The translations under genes and the position numbers were made by a program. The notes under the pieces are model-generated. The model ran no database searches. It worked only from the letters and a program-made list of their open reading frames with translations, and was not told the origin of the DNA. 64,000 nucleotides of DNA. It comes from Cyanobacteria bacterium FACHB-502 (GTDB lineage Bacteria; Cyanobacteriota; Cyanobacteriia; Elainellales; Elainellaceae). This document shows positions 36,172 through 46,013 of the stretch, piece after piece. Location: NCBI GenBank assembly GCA_014695325.1, contig JACJNZ010000055.1, forward strand, positions 186,001 to 250,000, in the 5' to 3' direction. Numbering within the stretch: the stretch's first letter is position 1; every line of letters begins with the position of its first letter.

Positions 36172-36730
36172 GGGCGCGTTTGATTCCTCCGTGGATGGGG
36201 TATTAATGGGCGATTGGTAATGTCAGGTAATTTTGTTAGGTTGCGATCGCATGGAATCGCGTCAGATTGAGCGCAAAAGCCAGGGGACTTTTTTTGAACT
36301 AGGAGCTGGGCAAAGCTGAACTAGGACACTGGACGAAAACGCTGGACTAAGACTTGGTTAAAATTGCTTAATGTCCCCTTTAACAGTAGCGTACTCTTCG
36401 AGCGTCTTGCTAGCGGAATAAAAGATGGGTCATCCGAACTCCAGAGATGCAGATATCAATCCTTGAATTGGCCTTGAATTGGATTTGGGTAGGTCAGAAG
36501 GCGATCGGGGTAGGGAATCAGGAGAATTAGGGTAGAGAACAAGGAGATAGAGGAAGGGCGAGAGATCCTGCATTGCCCCTTCTGCTTCTCTTTCTGACCC
36601 CAATTCTCAGAGGCTGACCCCAATTCTGGGAGGACTGCGAGCCGCGGAGAAAGCTTAATTTCCACACCGATTAACCTAACAAATTAACCTGTACGGGATA
36701 GCTAGCCTGTCCGATGCTCAAGCGAATGGC
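36172..36730. other. Intergenic region between purF and purL
   Basis: 559 bp without a supported gene. It contains a copy of the C-run/G-run element (about 36560-36640), short direct repeats of AACTAGGA and CTGGAC kind near 36295-36350, and a doubtful 69-codon minus-strand frame. The purF promoter is probably near the left end. Confidence 0.5.
36560..36645. repeat. Dispersed intergenic repeat, copy 5 (C-run/G-run element, degenerate)
   Basis: GATCCTGCATTGCCCCTTCT matches the opening of copy 1 (GATCCTGCATTGCCCCCTAA) over 16 bases, and GACCCCAATTCTCAGAGG and ACCCCAATTCTGGGAGGAC follow as a short direct repeat. The similarity at the left end is strong. Confidence 0.55.
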
Positions 36731-39112
36731 TCAATCCTGCTGCATTCGACGCTCGATCGCATAATTCCATCGATCGCTGATTTGTTCAACCGGGAGATTG
36801 AGGAGTTCCGGGGTATTAGAGGTGGTCAGGCGCAAGCTTCCCCCTGTTTGGTTAACTTGACCGATCGCCTGCCAGCAGCCGTGGAGGTGCTGATTCAGAT
36901 AGTCTTCCCAGGCTTGTACGTGATCGGGGGCGATCGAGACAATGATTCTGGCTCCGCCTTCGGCAAACAGCAAATGATCGAATCGCTCCGACAAAGCATT
37001 TGCAATTTGAATCTCTGCGCCCCGGTTGCCAGCAATACAGCACTCAGCTAACGCAACCGCCACCCCTCCCTCTGAGCAATCGTGCGCCGATCGCACCCAA
37101 CCTTGCTTGATCCCAGTACGGCAGGCAGTTTGAACCTTGCGTTCCAGGTCAAAATCCACGATCGGGGGAAGTCCGGCGATCGTATTGTGCAGTGTTGCTA
37201 GATATTCCGAGCCGCCTAGCGTTAGTGCGGGAGAGGCTTCTGTCATGAGACCCAGCAGATAAATGCGATCGTCTTCCGCTTGCCAGCCCTGCCCGGCAAT
37301 TTTGCCTAAGTCCTGGACGAGCCCGACCATACCCACCACCGGAGTGGGATAAATTGCTTGGGGGTTGCCTGCGGGGTCGAGGGTTTCGTTGTACAGCGAG
37401 ACGTTGCCCCCTGTGACGGGCGTACTGAATTCCTGACAGGCTTCCGCGAGTCCCCGGCAGGCTTCTGCAAGCTGCCAGTAGCCGATCGGCTTTTCGGGGC
37501 TACCAAAGTTGAGGTTATCGGTAACGGCAAGCGGTTCTGCACCCACACAGCTTAAATTCCGGGCGGCTTCAGTCACTGCCATTTTTGCCCCTTCGTAGGG
37601 ATGAAGGTAGACATAGCGGGGATTGCAGTCTACGGTGGCGGCAACACCCTTGTTGAACGCGGCAGGGGCGTTGAGGGAGAGACGGGAATCAGGGGAAGCA
37701 GCAGGAAGTTGAGGACGGAGGCGGACGATCGCGGCATCTGCTCCACCGGGAAGCAGGACGGTGTTGTTTTGTACCTGATGGTCGTACTGGTGATAAACCC
37801 AGCGTTTTGAGGCGATCGAGGGCGTATCCAGCAGCGTCAACAGAACCTCATTCCAGGTGTAATTCTTGCTATCGATCGTAATGCCTTGTGCGGTGCAGGG
37901 CGGCAGCTGAGACTCGTTCCACTTCCAGGCGGTTTGGGCATATTGGGGCGGTTCGGGCGGCAGTTCCCGGTGATAAATGGGCGTGTTGTCTGCCAGTGCC
38001 GTAGCGGGAATTTCGGCGGCAATTTCACCTTTGAAGAGGATGCGGACGATCGGCTCCTCGATCACGGTTCCAGCGACGACCGCATGAAGTCCCCAGCGAT
38101 GGAAAATATCGATGAGTTCCTGTTCGCGTCCTATGTGGGCAACAAACAGCATTCGCTCCTGCGACTCGGACAGCAGATATTCGTAGGGAATCATGCCTGT
38201 TTCGCGCACTGGAATTTTGTCCAGGTCTAGCTCAATGCCAACTCCACCTTTGGCTGCCATTTCCGATGTAGAGCAAGTGATTCCGGCAGCTCCCATGTCC
38301 TGCGCGGCAACAACTGCCCCAGTTTTGAATGCCTCCAGACAGGCTTCAATCAGGGATTTCTCCAGGAACGGATCTCCCACCTGCACGGCCGGGCGATCGT
38401 CAATCGATTCATCGCTTAATTCTGCACTGGCAAAACTCGCACCGCCCATGCCGTCTCGTCCGGTCGTAGAACCTACATACAGCACCGGATTGCCACTGCC
38501 ATTCGCGCCCGATTTGACGATTTCCGGCGTTTCCATTAAGCCGATCGCCATTGCATTCACTAAAGGATTGCCCGAATAGGCGCGATCGAAGTACACTTCA
38601 CCGCCGATCGTAGGAACGCCAACGCAATTACCATAGTGTGAAATTCCCGCGACCACGCCGCTAAATAGCCTTCTCGTCCGGGCATCTTCTAGATCGCCAA
38701 ACCGCAGCGAGTTAAGAACAGCGATCGGACGTGCACCCATCGTGAAAATATCACGTAAAATGCCACCCACTCCGGTTGCAGCTCCCTGAAAGGGTTCAAC
38801 GGCAGAGGGGTGGTTGTGTGACTCGATCTTAAATGCCAGATGCAGCCCGTCGCCCATGTCTACTACGCCTGCATTCTCACCAGGCCCCACCAGGATGCGG
38901 TCACCTGTAGTCGGGAAATTCTTGAGAAGAGGGCGCGAATTTTTATAGCAGCAGTGTTCTGACCACATCACCCCAAACATTCCCAGCTCTGCTTTGTTGG
39001 GATGCCGCCCCAATCGCTGCAAAATCTCCTCGTATTCTTCGGGCTTAATGCCTTCGGAGGTAATTTCTTGCAGCGAAAAAGGAGCGTTGGCGATCGAAGG
39101 AGCATCAGACAT
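36731..39112 (-). CDS. purL: Phosphoribosylformylglycinamidine synthase subunit PurL
   Basis: 793 residues from the ATG at 39112; a GTG at 39124 would add only four residues. This is the small-type PurL (FGAM synthase II) that works with PurS and PurQ in purine synthesis. Features: [20 protein letters not shown] near the N-terminus (here [18 protein letters not shown]), [60 protein letters not shown], and in the second half [10 protein letters not shown] and [19 protein letters not shown]. Both ATP-grasp-like PurM-type halves look intact. It lies in the same direction as purF. The start is close to that of a small unknown gene upstream. Confidence 0.96.
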   Translation of the reverse strand: MSDAPSIANAPFSLQEITSEGIKPEEYEEILQRLGRHPNKAELGMFGVMWSEHCCYKNSRPLLKNFPTTGDRILVGPGENAGVVDMGDGLHLAFKIESHNHPSAVEPFQGAATGVGGILRDIFTMGARPIAVLNSLRFGDLEDARTRRLFSGVVAGISHYGNCVGVPTIGGEVYFDRAYSGNPLVNAMAIGLMETPEIVKSGANGSGNPVLYVGSTTGRDGMGGASFASAELSDESIDDRPAVQVGDPFLEKSLIEACLEAFKTGAVVAAQDMGAAGITCSTSEMAAKGGVGIELDLDKIPVRETGMIPYEYLLSESQERMLFVAHIGREQELIDIFHRWGLHAVVAGTVIEEPIVRILFKGEIAAEIPATALADNTPIYHRELPPEPPQYAQTAWKWNESQLPPCTAQGITIDSKNYTWNEVLLTLLDTPSIASKRWVYHQYDHQVQNNTVLLPGGADAAIVRLRPQLPAASPDSRLSLNAPAAFNKGVAATVDCNPRYVYLHPYEGAKMAVTEAARNLSCVGAEPLAVTDNLNFGSPEKPIGYWQLAEACRGLAEACQEFSTPVTGGNVSLYNETLDPAGNPQAIYPTPVVGMVGLVQDLGKIAGQGWQAEDDRIYLLGLMTEASPALTLGGSEYLATLHNTIAGLPPIVDFDLERKVQTACRTGIKQGWVRSAHDCSEGGVAVALAECCIAGNRGAEIQIANALSERFDHLLFAEGGARIIVSIAPDHVQAWEDYLNQHLHGCWQAIGQVNQTGGSLRLTTSNTPELLNLPVEQISDRWNYAIERRMQQD

Positions 39113-39168
39113 GAAGGCTTGCACCGTAGGGCGAAACAGAACAAGCTTTATTGTATCGGGTCGATCGG

Positions 39169-39420
39169 CTAATTGAAGTCCAGGTGGTGATTGAGATGCA
39201 TCAGGTGGGGCGGCTGCTTGTGGTTAATGAGTTGGCGCAGAAAGTTGCGGGCGTATTCCAGCGAGAAATGGCGCGGCTTGCCTTCATAGATGATTTGATA
39301 TTCATTGCTGGATTCTCCGTTGCCGTAGCCGGAGATTAAATGACGATGAAAGGCTTCCTCTGCTAATCGCTCAATCTCGTTTTTCAAGTTGGCTTGAGGA
39401 CGGTTTGTCATAATTGACAT
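39169..39420 (-). CDS. Small conserved-looking hypothetical protein
   Basis: 83 residues from an ATG at 39420 (or 80 from the ATG at 39411). I do not recognise it. It is hydrophilic with a helical N-terminal half ([20 protein letters not shown]) and a basic, His-rich end ([14 protein letters not shown]). It is 57 bp upstream of purL, on the same strand, so it may be cotranscribed. Base composition is like its neighbours. The gene is likely but not certain. Confidence 0.6.
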   Translation of the reverse strand: MSIMTNRPQANLKNEIERLAEEAFHRHLISGYGNGESSNEYQIIYEGKPRHFSLEYARNFLRQLINHKQPPHLMHLNHHLDFN

Positions 39421-39887
39421 TACTTAAAACTCAGCACTCCATTAGTTATAGAATCTTGATGGTTTTATTGCACCACTCATCGGTCATACGCCGATTGATA
39501 GTGAGAGAATCATTAGGATGAAATTGCCTTGGAAGATTAAGGAAAGCTTGAGAATCCTTTATAAGGAAATGCTAAAAGAGTGGGTTCAGAGAATATTGAA
39601 AGAGCGATCCCTGTGACTGGAACTGCCCCGCGCTGCGGCAGAAATCTAGCTCTCCCCATGATTTCAAAGTGTCTGCTTCTCTTAGGACGAAAAGTTTTGT
39701 GTCGTTCCAATGGGATTAGAACAAAAGATTCATTTGTGAATTTGCGCGTTTAACACTGCTCAAACAGCCTTTGAACTCCGATATTTTTATGTCATCGGAT
39801 CAGGGAACGGCTTATCTAGAGATAGAGGTAAGTCCCGCATTCCCGTTATAAAGTTTCTCATGATGTGAAAGAGAAAACGATCGCCTC
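39421..39887. other. Intergenic region 5' of cphA2
   Basis: 467 bp between divergent genes. It is AT-rich. A 32-codon frame starting at 39518 has a weak start and no recognisable homologue, and I do not annotate it. I found no GTA-N8-TAC (NtcA-type) site in the 110 bp before cphA2. Confidence 0.4.
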
Positions 39888-41858
39888 ATGGTACTCAACC
39901 CAAGCCGGGGTTACAGTCAAGAACCTCATTTCGACCGTGGCTTCGATGCTTCCGACCTGTCTCCCGTGAATGCACGCCGAAGCGATGCCTTTGATATCTT
40001 TAATTTTCGTCATATTGAAGGTCCAAATCCTTATTTAGAAACGGCTGCTTTTGTCTTCGATTTTGCGCTAACCGGAGCGGGTGAACCGCTTGCGATCGAA
40101 GACTATCTGGATGAACTGAGCCAGCGGTATCCGCACCTGCGCGACGAGCACTATCCGTCCCATGCCCATTTGTTTGCACGGACGGCAGCCGAAGTGAACA
40201 AGCTGGAAATGGGTTTGCACTTCGAGCGCTGGTCGGTCCTGCTTCAGGACGAAAAGGCGCAGGGCGACAAAGCAAGAATCGCAATCGAGTGTCTTCATGC
40301 TCGCACTTGTCGGGAAGTGGTGTACTGTGTCTGGGACTGGTTTGAGGCAATTCGCCAGGACAAGCCTTTCTCGCTCGACGATTCGCTGGAAGTGATGCAG
40401 GGGTTATTCCGGCGATCGGTGTACGGTGGTCCCACCGTGTACGCGCTGCTGCGGACAGCTCATCAGAAGGGAATTCCTGCGTTTTACCTGTGGGATGAGG
40501 GCTTAATGCAGTACGGCTACGGACGCAAGCAGGTGCGAGGCATCGCAACCACCTTTAACCACGATAGCCATCTGGATTCTGACTTCACCACGCGCAAAGA
40601 CGACTGTAAAGCTTTTCTGGAAACGCTGGGCTTTCCTGTGCCCCGGGGTCAGGTGGTGCGATCGCTGCAAGACGCACTCAGAACTGCTGATCGCATTGGC
40701 TATCCTGTAGCGGTAAAGCCTGTCAGCGGACACAAAGGCATCGGTGTGACGGCAGATGTGCAGGACGACGCTGAGCTAGAAGCTGCCTATGAGCGGGCGG
40801 TACAGGCAATCGAAGAAGATCAGCCCGTGCGAATTATTGTGGAAACCAGCATTTCGGGACGCGATTATCGCTTGCTGTGTGTGAATGGGCGATTTGTGGC
40901 GGCAACCGAGCGACAGCCAGCCTCGGTGAAGGGCGATGGCAAATCCACAATTGGTGAACTGATCGATCGCGAAAACCGGTCGCCCCTGCGTGCGGATACT
41001 CCAACTTCACCAATGGGCAAAATCCAGGTTGATCAGGCAATGCACCTGTATCTGGAGCAGCAGAACCTCTCGCTGGACTCGGTGCTAGACCGCGATCGCA
41101 TCGTGTATCTGCGAAAAGTGGCAAACCTTTCGGCGGGCGGAGTCAGCATTGACGCAACCCACAGCGTCCACCCAGACAATATCATCCTGGCGCAGGATAT
41201 CGCCCAGCATTTTCAGTTGACCTGTTTGGGAATTGATGTGATCGCGTCGGATCTGGCAACGTCCTGGCGACAGGGCAATCTCAGCATTATCGAAATCAAT
41301 GCGGCTCCGGGCGTATATATGCACCTGCGTCCGTCGATCGGCTCCAGCGTTGATGTAACGTCTCCGATTCTAGAAACGTTTTTTGAGTCAGGCGAAGCGG
41401 CACGAATTCCGACGATTACCTTCAACCGGGTGTCGGTGAAGGAGTTGGAGGAACTGATCGATCACATTCTGCTGCATCACCCCAACTGGACGATCGGGGC
41501 AGTCTGCCGAGAAGGTGTGTTTGTGAATCGCTCCGAAAAGATGATGCACTCGGATTACAACACTAACCTGATGAGCCTGGTGCGAAATCCGCGTCTGGAT
41601 CTGCTGATTACAGAGTATCCGGGCGAAGTGCTGGAGCAGCAGGGAATGTTCTACTACGGCAGCAATATGGTGATTCTGGACAATCCTACCGAAGCCGAGA
41701 AAATGCTGAGCCGCGATGTATTTCATGAATCGATCGTCGTCACCCGTGAAGACAGCACGATTTCGATTTACCGGAATGGATTAATCGAGCAGTATCATCT
41801 CAGCCCAGAAGAGCCGTTTAGCCGTGTCTTCCTGAAGGAGGTTGCTGTAATTCTGTAA
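39888..41858 (+). CDS. cphA2: Cyanophycin synthetase-like protein, CphA2 type
   Basis: 656 residues. The N-terminal domain (about 1-220) has FNFRHIEGPNPYLETAAFVF and FYLWDEGLMQYGYGRKQVRG. An ATP-grasp domain follows (about 230-480): VAVKPVSGHKGIGVTADVQ, VETSISGRDYRLLCVNGRFV and NLSIIEINAAPGVYMHLRPS. The C-terminal region (about 500-656) lacks the Mur-ligase P-loop that full-length CphA1 (near 870-900 residues) carries, so one ATP site appears lost, as in CphA2. CphA2 is known in nitrogen-fixing cyanobacteria and re-polymerises beta-aspartyl-arginine dipeptides into cyanophycin. No cphB or cphA1 is in the window. The start is set at the ATG after GAAAGAGAAAACGATCGCCTC. Confidence 0.88.
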   Translation: MVLNPSRGYSQEPHFDRGFDASDLSPVNARRSDAFDIFNFRHIEGPNPYLETAAFVFDFALTGAGEPLAIEDYLDELSQRYPHLRDEHYPSHAHLFARTAAEVNKLEMGLHFERWSVLLQDEKAQGDKARIAIECLHARTCREVVYCVWDWFEAIRQDKPFSLDDSLEVMQGLFRRSVYGGPTVYALLRTAHQKGIPAFYLWDEGLMQYGYGRKQVRGIATTFNHDSHLDSDFTTRKDDCKAFLETLGFPVPRGQVVRSLQDALRTADRIGYPVAVKPVSGHKGIGVTADVQDDAELEAAYERAVQAIEEDQPVRIIVETSISGRDYRLLCVNGRFVAATERQPASVKGDGKSTIGELIDRENRSPLRADTPTSPMGKIQVDQAMHLYLEQQNLSLDSVLDRDRIVYLRKVANLSAGGVSIDATHSVHPDNIILAQDIAQHFQLTCLGIDVIASDLATSWRQGNLSIIEINAAPGVYMHLRPSIGSSVDVTSPILETFFESGEAARIPTITFNRVSVKELEELIDHILLHHPNWTIGAVCREGVFVNRSEKMMHSDYNTNLMSLVRNPRLDLLITEYPGEVLEQQGMFYYGSNMVILDNPTEAEKMLSRDVFHESIVVTREDSTISIYRNGLIEQYHLSPEEPFSRVFLKEVAVIL

Positions 41859-41998
41859 TCAGACGATCGGCATGGGCTGGTTGTTCGAATCCAAGGCGAT
41901 CGATTCTGCCCGCTCCGGGTAAATCATGCCTGCCGCTCCTAAGAAGGAATTGGAGGCTTGCTTATCCCTCCTCCCCTATCCCTTATCTCGTCATCCAC
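41859..41998. other. Short spacer after cphA2
   Basis: No gene. A GTTCGAATCC sequence at about 41884 resembles a tRNA T-loop, but the flanking bases do not pair and no acceptor stem exists. Confidence 0.35.
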
Positions 41999-44362
41999 TT
42001 ACCGAGAACGGCTCTGCCAGACCTGGATCTGCTGCTGCGCACTCTCATAAATCGATGAGCTTGACGGAATGCTCTTGGCAATGCGAATTGCGCCCGTCAC
42101 ATCATAAAGTGCCTGGGATTCAGCCCTTTGCAGAATCTCCTGGCTCCACTGGTCGACCATCCGATCAGCTTCTGCGCGGGCGAGGCTACCGGAGGGGATG
42201 CGGTTTGCGATGCGAATGGCAGAAATCAGCATTCGGGTGCTTCCGGCACTGGCGGCGCGGTATGCCTCCTGCATCTCGCTTTGTCCCTGCGATTGCTGGC
42301 TCCACTCTTGAATGTCAGACTGTGCCTCGTCATAAAGCGACCGACCGCTGCCGATCTGGGTGGCGACCTCGATCGCATCTCCGTATCTGCCCTGGTTCGC
42401 CAACTGCCTTGCCCGATCGAGCAAAGGCTTATCTATCGAATCTTCAGCCCGATCGCGCCAGGTACGAATTTCGTCCTGAGCTTCAGCGTGAAGCGATCGA
42501 CCATTGCCGATCTGACTGGCAACCTGGATCGCGCTGTTCCAATCGCCACCCGCCGCCAACTGCCTTGCCTGATCGAGAATTGGTTGATCTTGAAACTGCT
42601 CGACCCGATCACGCCAGCCACGAATGCGATCCTGTGCCTCGCCGTAGAGTGCCCGACCGGACTGGATTCGACTGGCTTCGTTAATGGCAGCCTGGAGCGC
42701 GGCAATATCACCATCGTTGGCAAACTGGTCAGCGCGATCGAGAAAAGGCTGGTCTTCGGTGGTTTCAATCTGCGTTCGCCACTCATTGATCTGATCTCTG
42801 GCTTCCGTGCCACGCGGGTTGCTGCGGGGAATCAGCTGCGCTTCAGCAATAGCAACTCGCAAATCATCGAGGGTTCCACCTGCCGCCAATTCTTTCGCGC
42901 GATCGAGAATGGTGACATCTTTGATTTCAACCTGCCAGCGGCTGATCCACTGTTGTGCTTTGCTGTAGAGCGGGCGATCGGACTTGATGCGCTGTGCCCC
43001 AATGATCGCCGCTTCCAGATCGTCCACTGTGCCGCCCCATGCCTGAGACTGAGCCATTGCCAGGGTATTGAAGTCCTGCACTTCCGACTGTAATTTGGCA
43101 GATTCGGGAATCAGACTGGTGATGTTCATTGCCTGACTGTAATCCCGGCGATCAAGGGCGGCTTCTGCCAGCGCAAACAGTTCGCGTCCCAGATCGGGCA
43201 ACATTTGCTGTGCTTTGCCGTAGACATAGCTAACAGGCTTGATTTCCTCGATCAGCTTCAGAGCAGCCAGCAGGTTATCCACACCGCCCCGATCAATCAG
43301 TCCTTTTGCCCGGTTGAGTTTGCCGATGTCGTCACGGGTAATCGTAATCAGGTTGCTGAGTTCCTGATATTTAGTGGTTGCCCAGTAGCGATTATCTACG
43401 TCCGACAGACGACTAGTCAGCAGAAATGCCTGCCGCACGTTTTGCTGCTTTAGCGCGGCTTCTGCCTGCTTGTATAGGGCTTCTGCCTTAGACCAAACGG
43501 TTTGCCACAGCTTGACCCGATCTTCAACCAGCTTGTGCGCTGCCGTGTTCGATGGAATTTTACGGGCAGCATCAACGGCTTCATTCAGTTTTCCCGCCTG
43601 AAAAGACCCCTCCGCTAAATCAAGAATTTCGCTTGCCCAGGCTTCAATGCTGCGATCGATTTCGGGACGCAAGGGGTGATCCGCAGGCAAGGCATGCACC
43701 AGATCGATCGCTTCCAGCAAATCCTTCAGGGTTCGCTTCTCGGCGGCGACCTGAGCGCAGTAGAGCCGTAAAGACGCAGAAGCCGTCGGCAAAAACATTT
43801 CCGGACAGTTGGGCAGAGAGGGCAACCTCAGCAGGGCGATCGCAGACAAAATGCCAATTCCGCTCAAGCCAAAAACCAAGATCACTGCCCACCAGTGCAA
43901 ATGGCGAGCCGAAAGTTTGAACCAGAAGGGGCGGGTCGTCACTGGCTCCTTGCTAGCAGGACGGCTCGATCCGTTTACGAAGGGAACGGCTGAAGAAACG
44001 GTCGATGCCAGGATGTTTTCCTTAAAGCCGTCTTCTTTTAGATTGTCTGATCCGGAATCTGAACGATGATTTAAATCTGAATCATTTTCGATCGCCTCGG
44101 CTTCATCCCAAAGCAGCGAGTCTGGCTCCTGTACAGATTTTGCCGGAATCGGATCGCGCGGCAAAGGGGCGGCTGAAGAGGGATTGGGCAACACGGCTCT
44201 TGCAGGAGAACTGCTCGGCGCAGGCTGAGGCGGCTTGCTCGGCGGAGCAGCATTTTGCGGCACGGGCGGCAACTTCAGGGGTGGAATTGTTTTGGGCGGC
44301 ACATGCCCCGGTCGGCGATTCGATCGCTCTGGCGGTTCTGGCGTGCCATAAGTTCTCGTCAT
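41999..44362 (-). CDS. Single-pass membrane protein with about eight tandem helical repeats
   Basis: 787 residues, family not recognised. Residues 1-150 are Pro/Ser-rich and likely disordered cytoplasm. One transmembrane segment lies at about 157-179 (WWAVILVFGLSGIGILSAIA). The rest is soluble and probably periplasmic. From about residue 290, a helical unit of about 60-65 residues recurs: LDRARELAAGG-type helix, AIxVAxxIxxGRxLYxEAQ, then IxxWRxxxE. Clear examples include DQARQLAAGGDWNSAIQVAS, DRARQLANQGRYGDAIEVAT and YDEAQSDIQEWS. It looks like a TPR-related superhelical scaffold. A DUF721 gene and a small membrane-protein gene lie just upstream on the same strand. Confidence 0.8.
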   Translation of the reverse strand: MTRTYGTPEPPERSNRRPGHVPPKTIPPLKLPPVPQNAAPPSKPPQPAPSSSPARAVLPNPSSAAPLPRDPIPAKSVQEPDSLLWDEAEAIENDSDLNHRSDSGSDNLKEDGFKENILASTVSSAVPFVNGSSRPASKEPVTTRPFWFKLSARHLHWWAVILVFGLSGIGILSAIALLRLPSLPNCPEMFLPTASASLRLYCAQVAAEKRTLKDLLEAIDLVHALPADHPLRPEIDRSIEAWASEILDLAEGSFQAGKLNEAVDAARKIPSNTAAHKLVEDRVKLWQTVWSKAEALYKQAEAALKQQNVRQAFLLTSRLSDVDNRYWATTKYQELSNLITITRDDIGKLNRAKGLIDRGGVDNLLAALKLIEEIKPVSYVYGKAQQMLPDLGRELFALAEAALDRRDYSQAMNITSLIPESAKLQSEVQDFNTLAMAQSQAWGGTVDDLEAAIIGAQRIKSDRPLYSKAQQWISRWQVEIKDVTILDRAKELAAGGTLDDLRVAIAEAQLIPRSNPRGTEARDQINEWRTQIETTEDQPFLDRADQFANDGDIAALQAAINEASRIQSGRALYGEAQDRIRGWRDRVEQFQDQPILDQARQLAAGGDWNSAIQVASQIGNGRSLHAEAQDEIRTWRDRAEDSIDKPLLDRARQLANQGRYGDAIEVATQIGSGRSLYDEAQSDIQEWSQQSQGQSEMQEAYRAASAGSTRMLISAIRIANRIPSGSLARAEADRMVDQWSQEILQRAESQALYDVTGAIRIAKSIPSSSSIYESAQQQIQVWQSRSR

Positions 44363-44555
44363 ACCTTACCCCACACGACGCTAACCCACTCTACCGCATC
44401 TCGGAAAAATCACTCTATCTTTTAATACCAGAGAAATCAATCACGAGCAGGTAAAAATCATATCAAATCGACTGAAATCTCCCGAACGGAGAAGAACGAT
44501 CGATTTCATTCCCCTATGCAGCTTACCCGAACGAAAGATTAGCAAAGATAAAAGA

Positions 44556-45005
44556 CTACCCTGCACGAAAGAACGGATTCAGGCTCACTGACCACCCTAC
44601 TACCAGCCCTGTAAAAGAAACGAGCGTCAGAACGATTAACGACTGCACGCGATTGCACCCCATATTTTGCAGATCAAGCCGCGCCAAAATTTCTGCTGCA
44701 AGCACCACCAGGCAATAGCCAAACGCCCGAAACCAGACGAGTGCAAACGTGACGCTAATCGCCGCGATTAAAACTAGGCAAAAGTAGCCCAAGTCTGACT
44801 GAAGCCACCGTCGCGCAAACAGCCGCAGCCGCGCAAACAGCGTGGTGAGCAGAAGTGCCTGGAGCAGCGTAAAGGTAATCGCCAAACTCCAGGTCAGCCA
44901 GGAAACCGTTGTGCGGGCAACAAACCAGCTAAAAGACGTATAGGCAATAAACAGCAGAAAAAGCGATAACCAGGGCAGCTTTCGCATGAAATTTATAGGG
45001 TTCAT
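44556..45005 (-). CDS. Small membrane protein, four predicted transmembrane segments
   Basis: 149 residues (143 from an in-frame ATG at 44987). No family is recognised. Hydrophobic stretches are at about residues 12-30, 35-58, 73-105 and 122-142, and basic residues occur between them (ARLRLFARRW; MRKLPWLSL at the N-terminus), which suggests an inside N-terminus. It lies on the minus strand between the repeat protein and the DUF721 gene, with 75 bp to the latter's end. It may be cotranscribed with that gene. Confidence 0.7.
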   Translation of the reverse strand: MNPINFMRKLPWLSLFLLFIAYTSFSWFVARTTVSWLTWSLAITFTLLQALLLTTLFARLRLFARRWLQSDLGYFCLVLIAAISVTFALVWFRAFGYCLVVLAAEILARLDLQNMGCNRVQSLIVLTLVSFTGLVVGWSVSLNPFFRAG

Positions 45006-45080
45006 CCAAAATTCTGAGCGGGCAGCAATATCAGACTGCGCTAGCTCATTCTTTAATATCCTGACCCTTTTATTATGAAG

Positions 45081-45632
45081 TCATCGAAACTGCTTCGCCG
45101 CACACAGAGCACAGGCAGACCAGCGAACCAACTCGCCTTCTGGGGTGGGACAGTGGCAGGTGGGGCAAAGAGGCAAATGCTGCGATCGGCTTCGCATCTG
45201 TTGTGCCCAGCTTCGGAAAGCCGTTTGCGGATCAGTCGCGGCAGCGGAAGTAAACGGAGTCGGATTCTTGAGGCGGCTGGGGTGGCTCTGCCAGAGGGAA
45301 AGGCTATCGGTTTTAAACAGACGATCACCCATTTGCCACTGCGCCGCCGAAAAGCGGATATCTTTTAGCCCTAGCGCGAGGCGATCGTTGAGCTTGGTGA
45401 GAATTAAGTGCCGCTCAAAGGCAAGGTTTTGCGCCCAGGCAGGACTGGATGTGGCGACCTGCAAAACTTTGCGCTGAATTTCAACCGGGCGAGTCTGGGC
45501 AGCGACAGCAAGCCCCACCACCTCATTCCAGCAGGCAAGCAGCTTTTGAAACTGACGACGACTTTGCCAATTTTCCTGATGCTCGATCGCACCCAGGACA
45601 TGATTCAGCGAGTTAAAACGATGACTCGGCAT
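45081..45632 (-). CDS. DUF721/DciA-like protein with C-terminal zinc ribbon
   Basis: 183 residues. The N-terminal part (about 5-95) matches the DUF721 family (PF05258): FNSLNHVLGAIEHQENWQSR, LLACWNEVVGLAVAAQTRPV and VLQVATSSPAWAQNLAFERH. DUF721 is the DciA family, replicative-helicase loaders of many bacteria, which fits the absence of DnaC in cyanobacteria. After a linker come two cysteine pairs, LCPTCHCPTPEG and WSACALCAAK, which would bind zinc. The start is at an ATG and looks sound. The role in DnaB loading is inferred from family knowledge, not shown here. No dna genes adjoin. Confidence 0.82.
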   Translation of the reverse strand: MPSHRFNSLNHVLGAIEHQENWQSRRQFQKLLACWNEVVGLAVAAQTRPVEIQRKVLQVATSSPAWAQNLAFERHLILTKLNDRLALGLKDIRFSAAQWQMGDRLFKTDSLSLWQSHPSRLKNPTPFTSAAATDPQTAFRSWAQQMRSRSQHLPLCPTCHCPTPEGELVRWSACALCAAKQFR

Positions 45633-46013
45633 TCACTCATCCTTCTTCTAAAACAGCAGGCTGAGAAAATTTAAGACGGAAACAAGTATTTTTTCAAAAA
45701 TTGGTTATGATATGCCAGTAGAAATCTGGCAACCGCTGTAGACTCTACTGATAGAGTTATATCAGCAGATTAACTGGATCTCAACTCCAAATCTAGATAC
45801 TAGATAAATGTTTTTCCTCTAGATCGGGTTGTCCATCGCTTGAGCTATAGGCAACCGGAGTCAAGCTCAGTCGCAGTTGCATGAGTAGAACAGGCGATCG
45901 TGTCACGATTGTATCCCTAAAATCTCTGCAAATCTCTGTCCGCAGATTTATAAACTGAATTTTTTGTTTGATTTGATTTTTGTTTGATTTGTTGTTTTGG
46001 CAGGAGTACCGCT
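45633..46013. other. Intergenic region with no supported gene
   Basis: 381 bp between divergent genes. It contains a T-rich direct repeat (TTTGATTTGATTTTTGTTTG) at 45961-46000, immediately before the AGGAGT site of the next gene. A CCAG-N7-CTGG inverted repeat lies near 45715-45730. No RNA gene is recognised. Confidence 0.4.

Noticed and set aside
39518-39616. 32-codon open frame, basic and helical
   Set aside because: The start has only a weak ribosome-binding site, no homologue is recognised, and it lies in an AT-rich spacer.
41878-41895. GTTCGAATCC resembling a tRNA T-loop after cphA2
   Set aside because: The flanking bases do not pair as a T-stem and no acceptor or anticodon arm is present.
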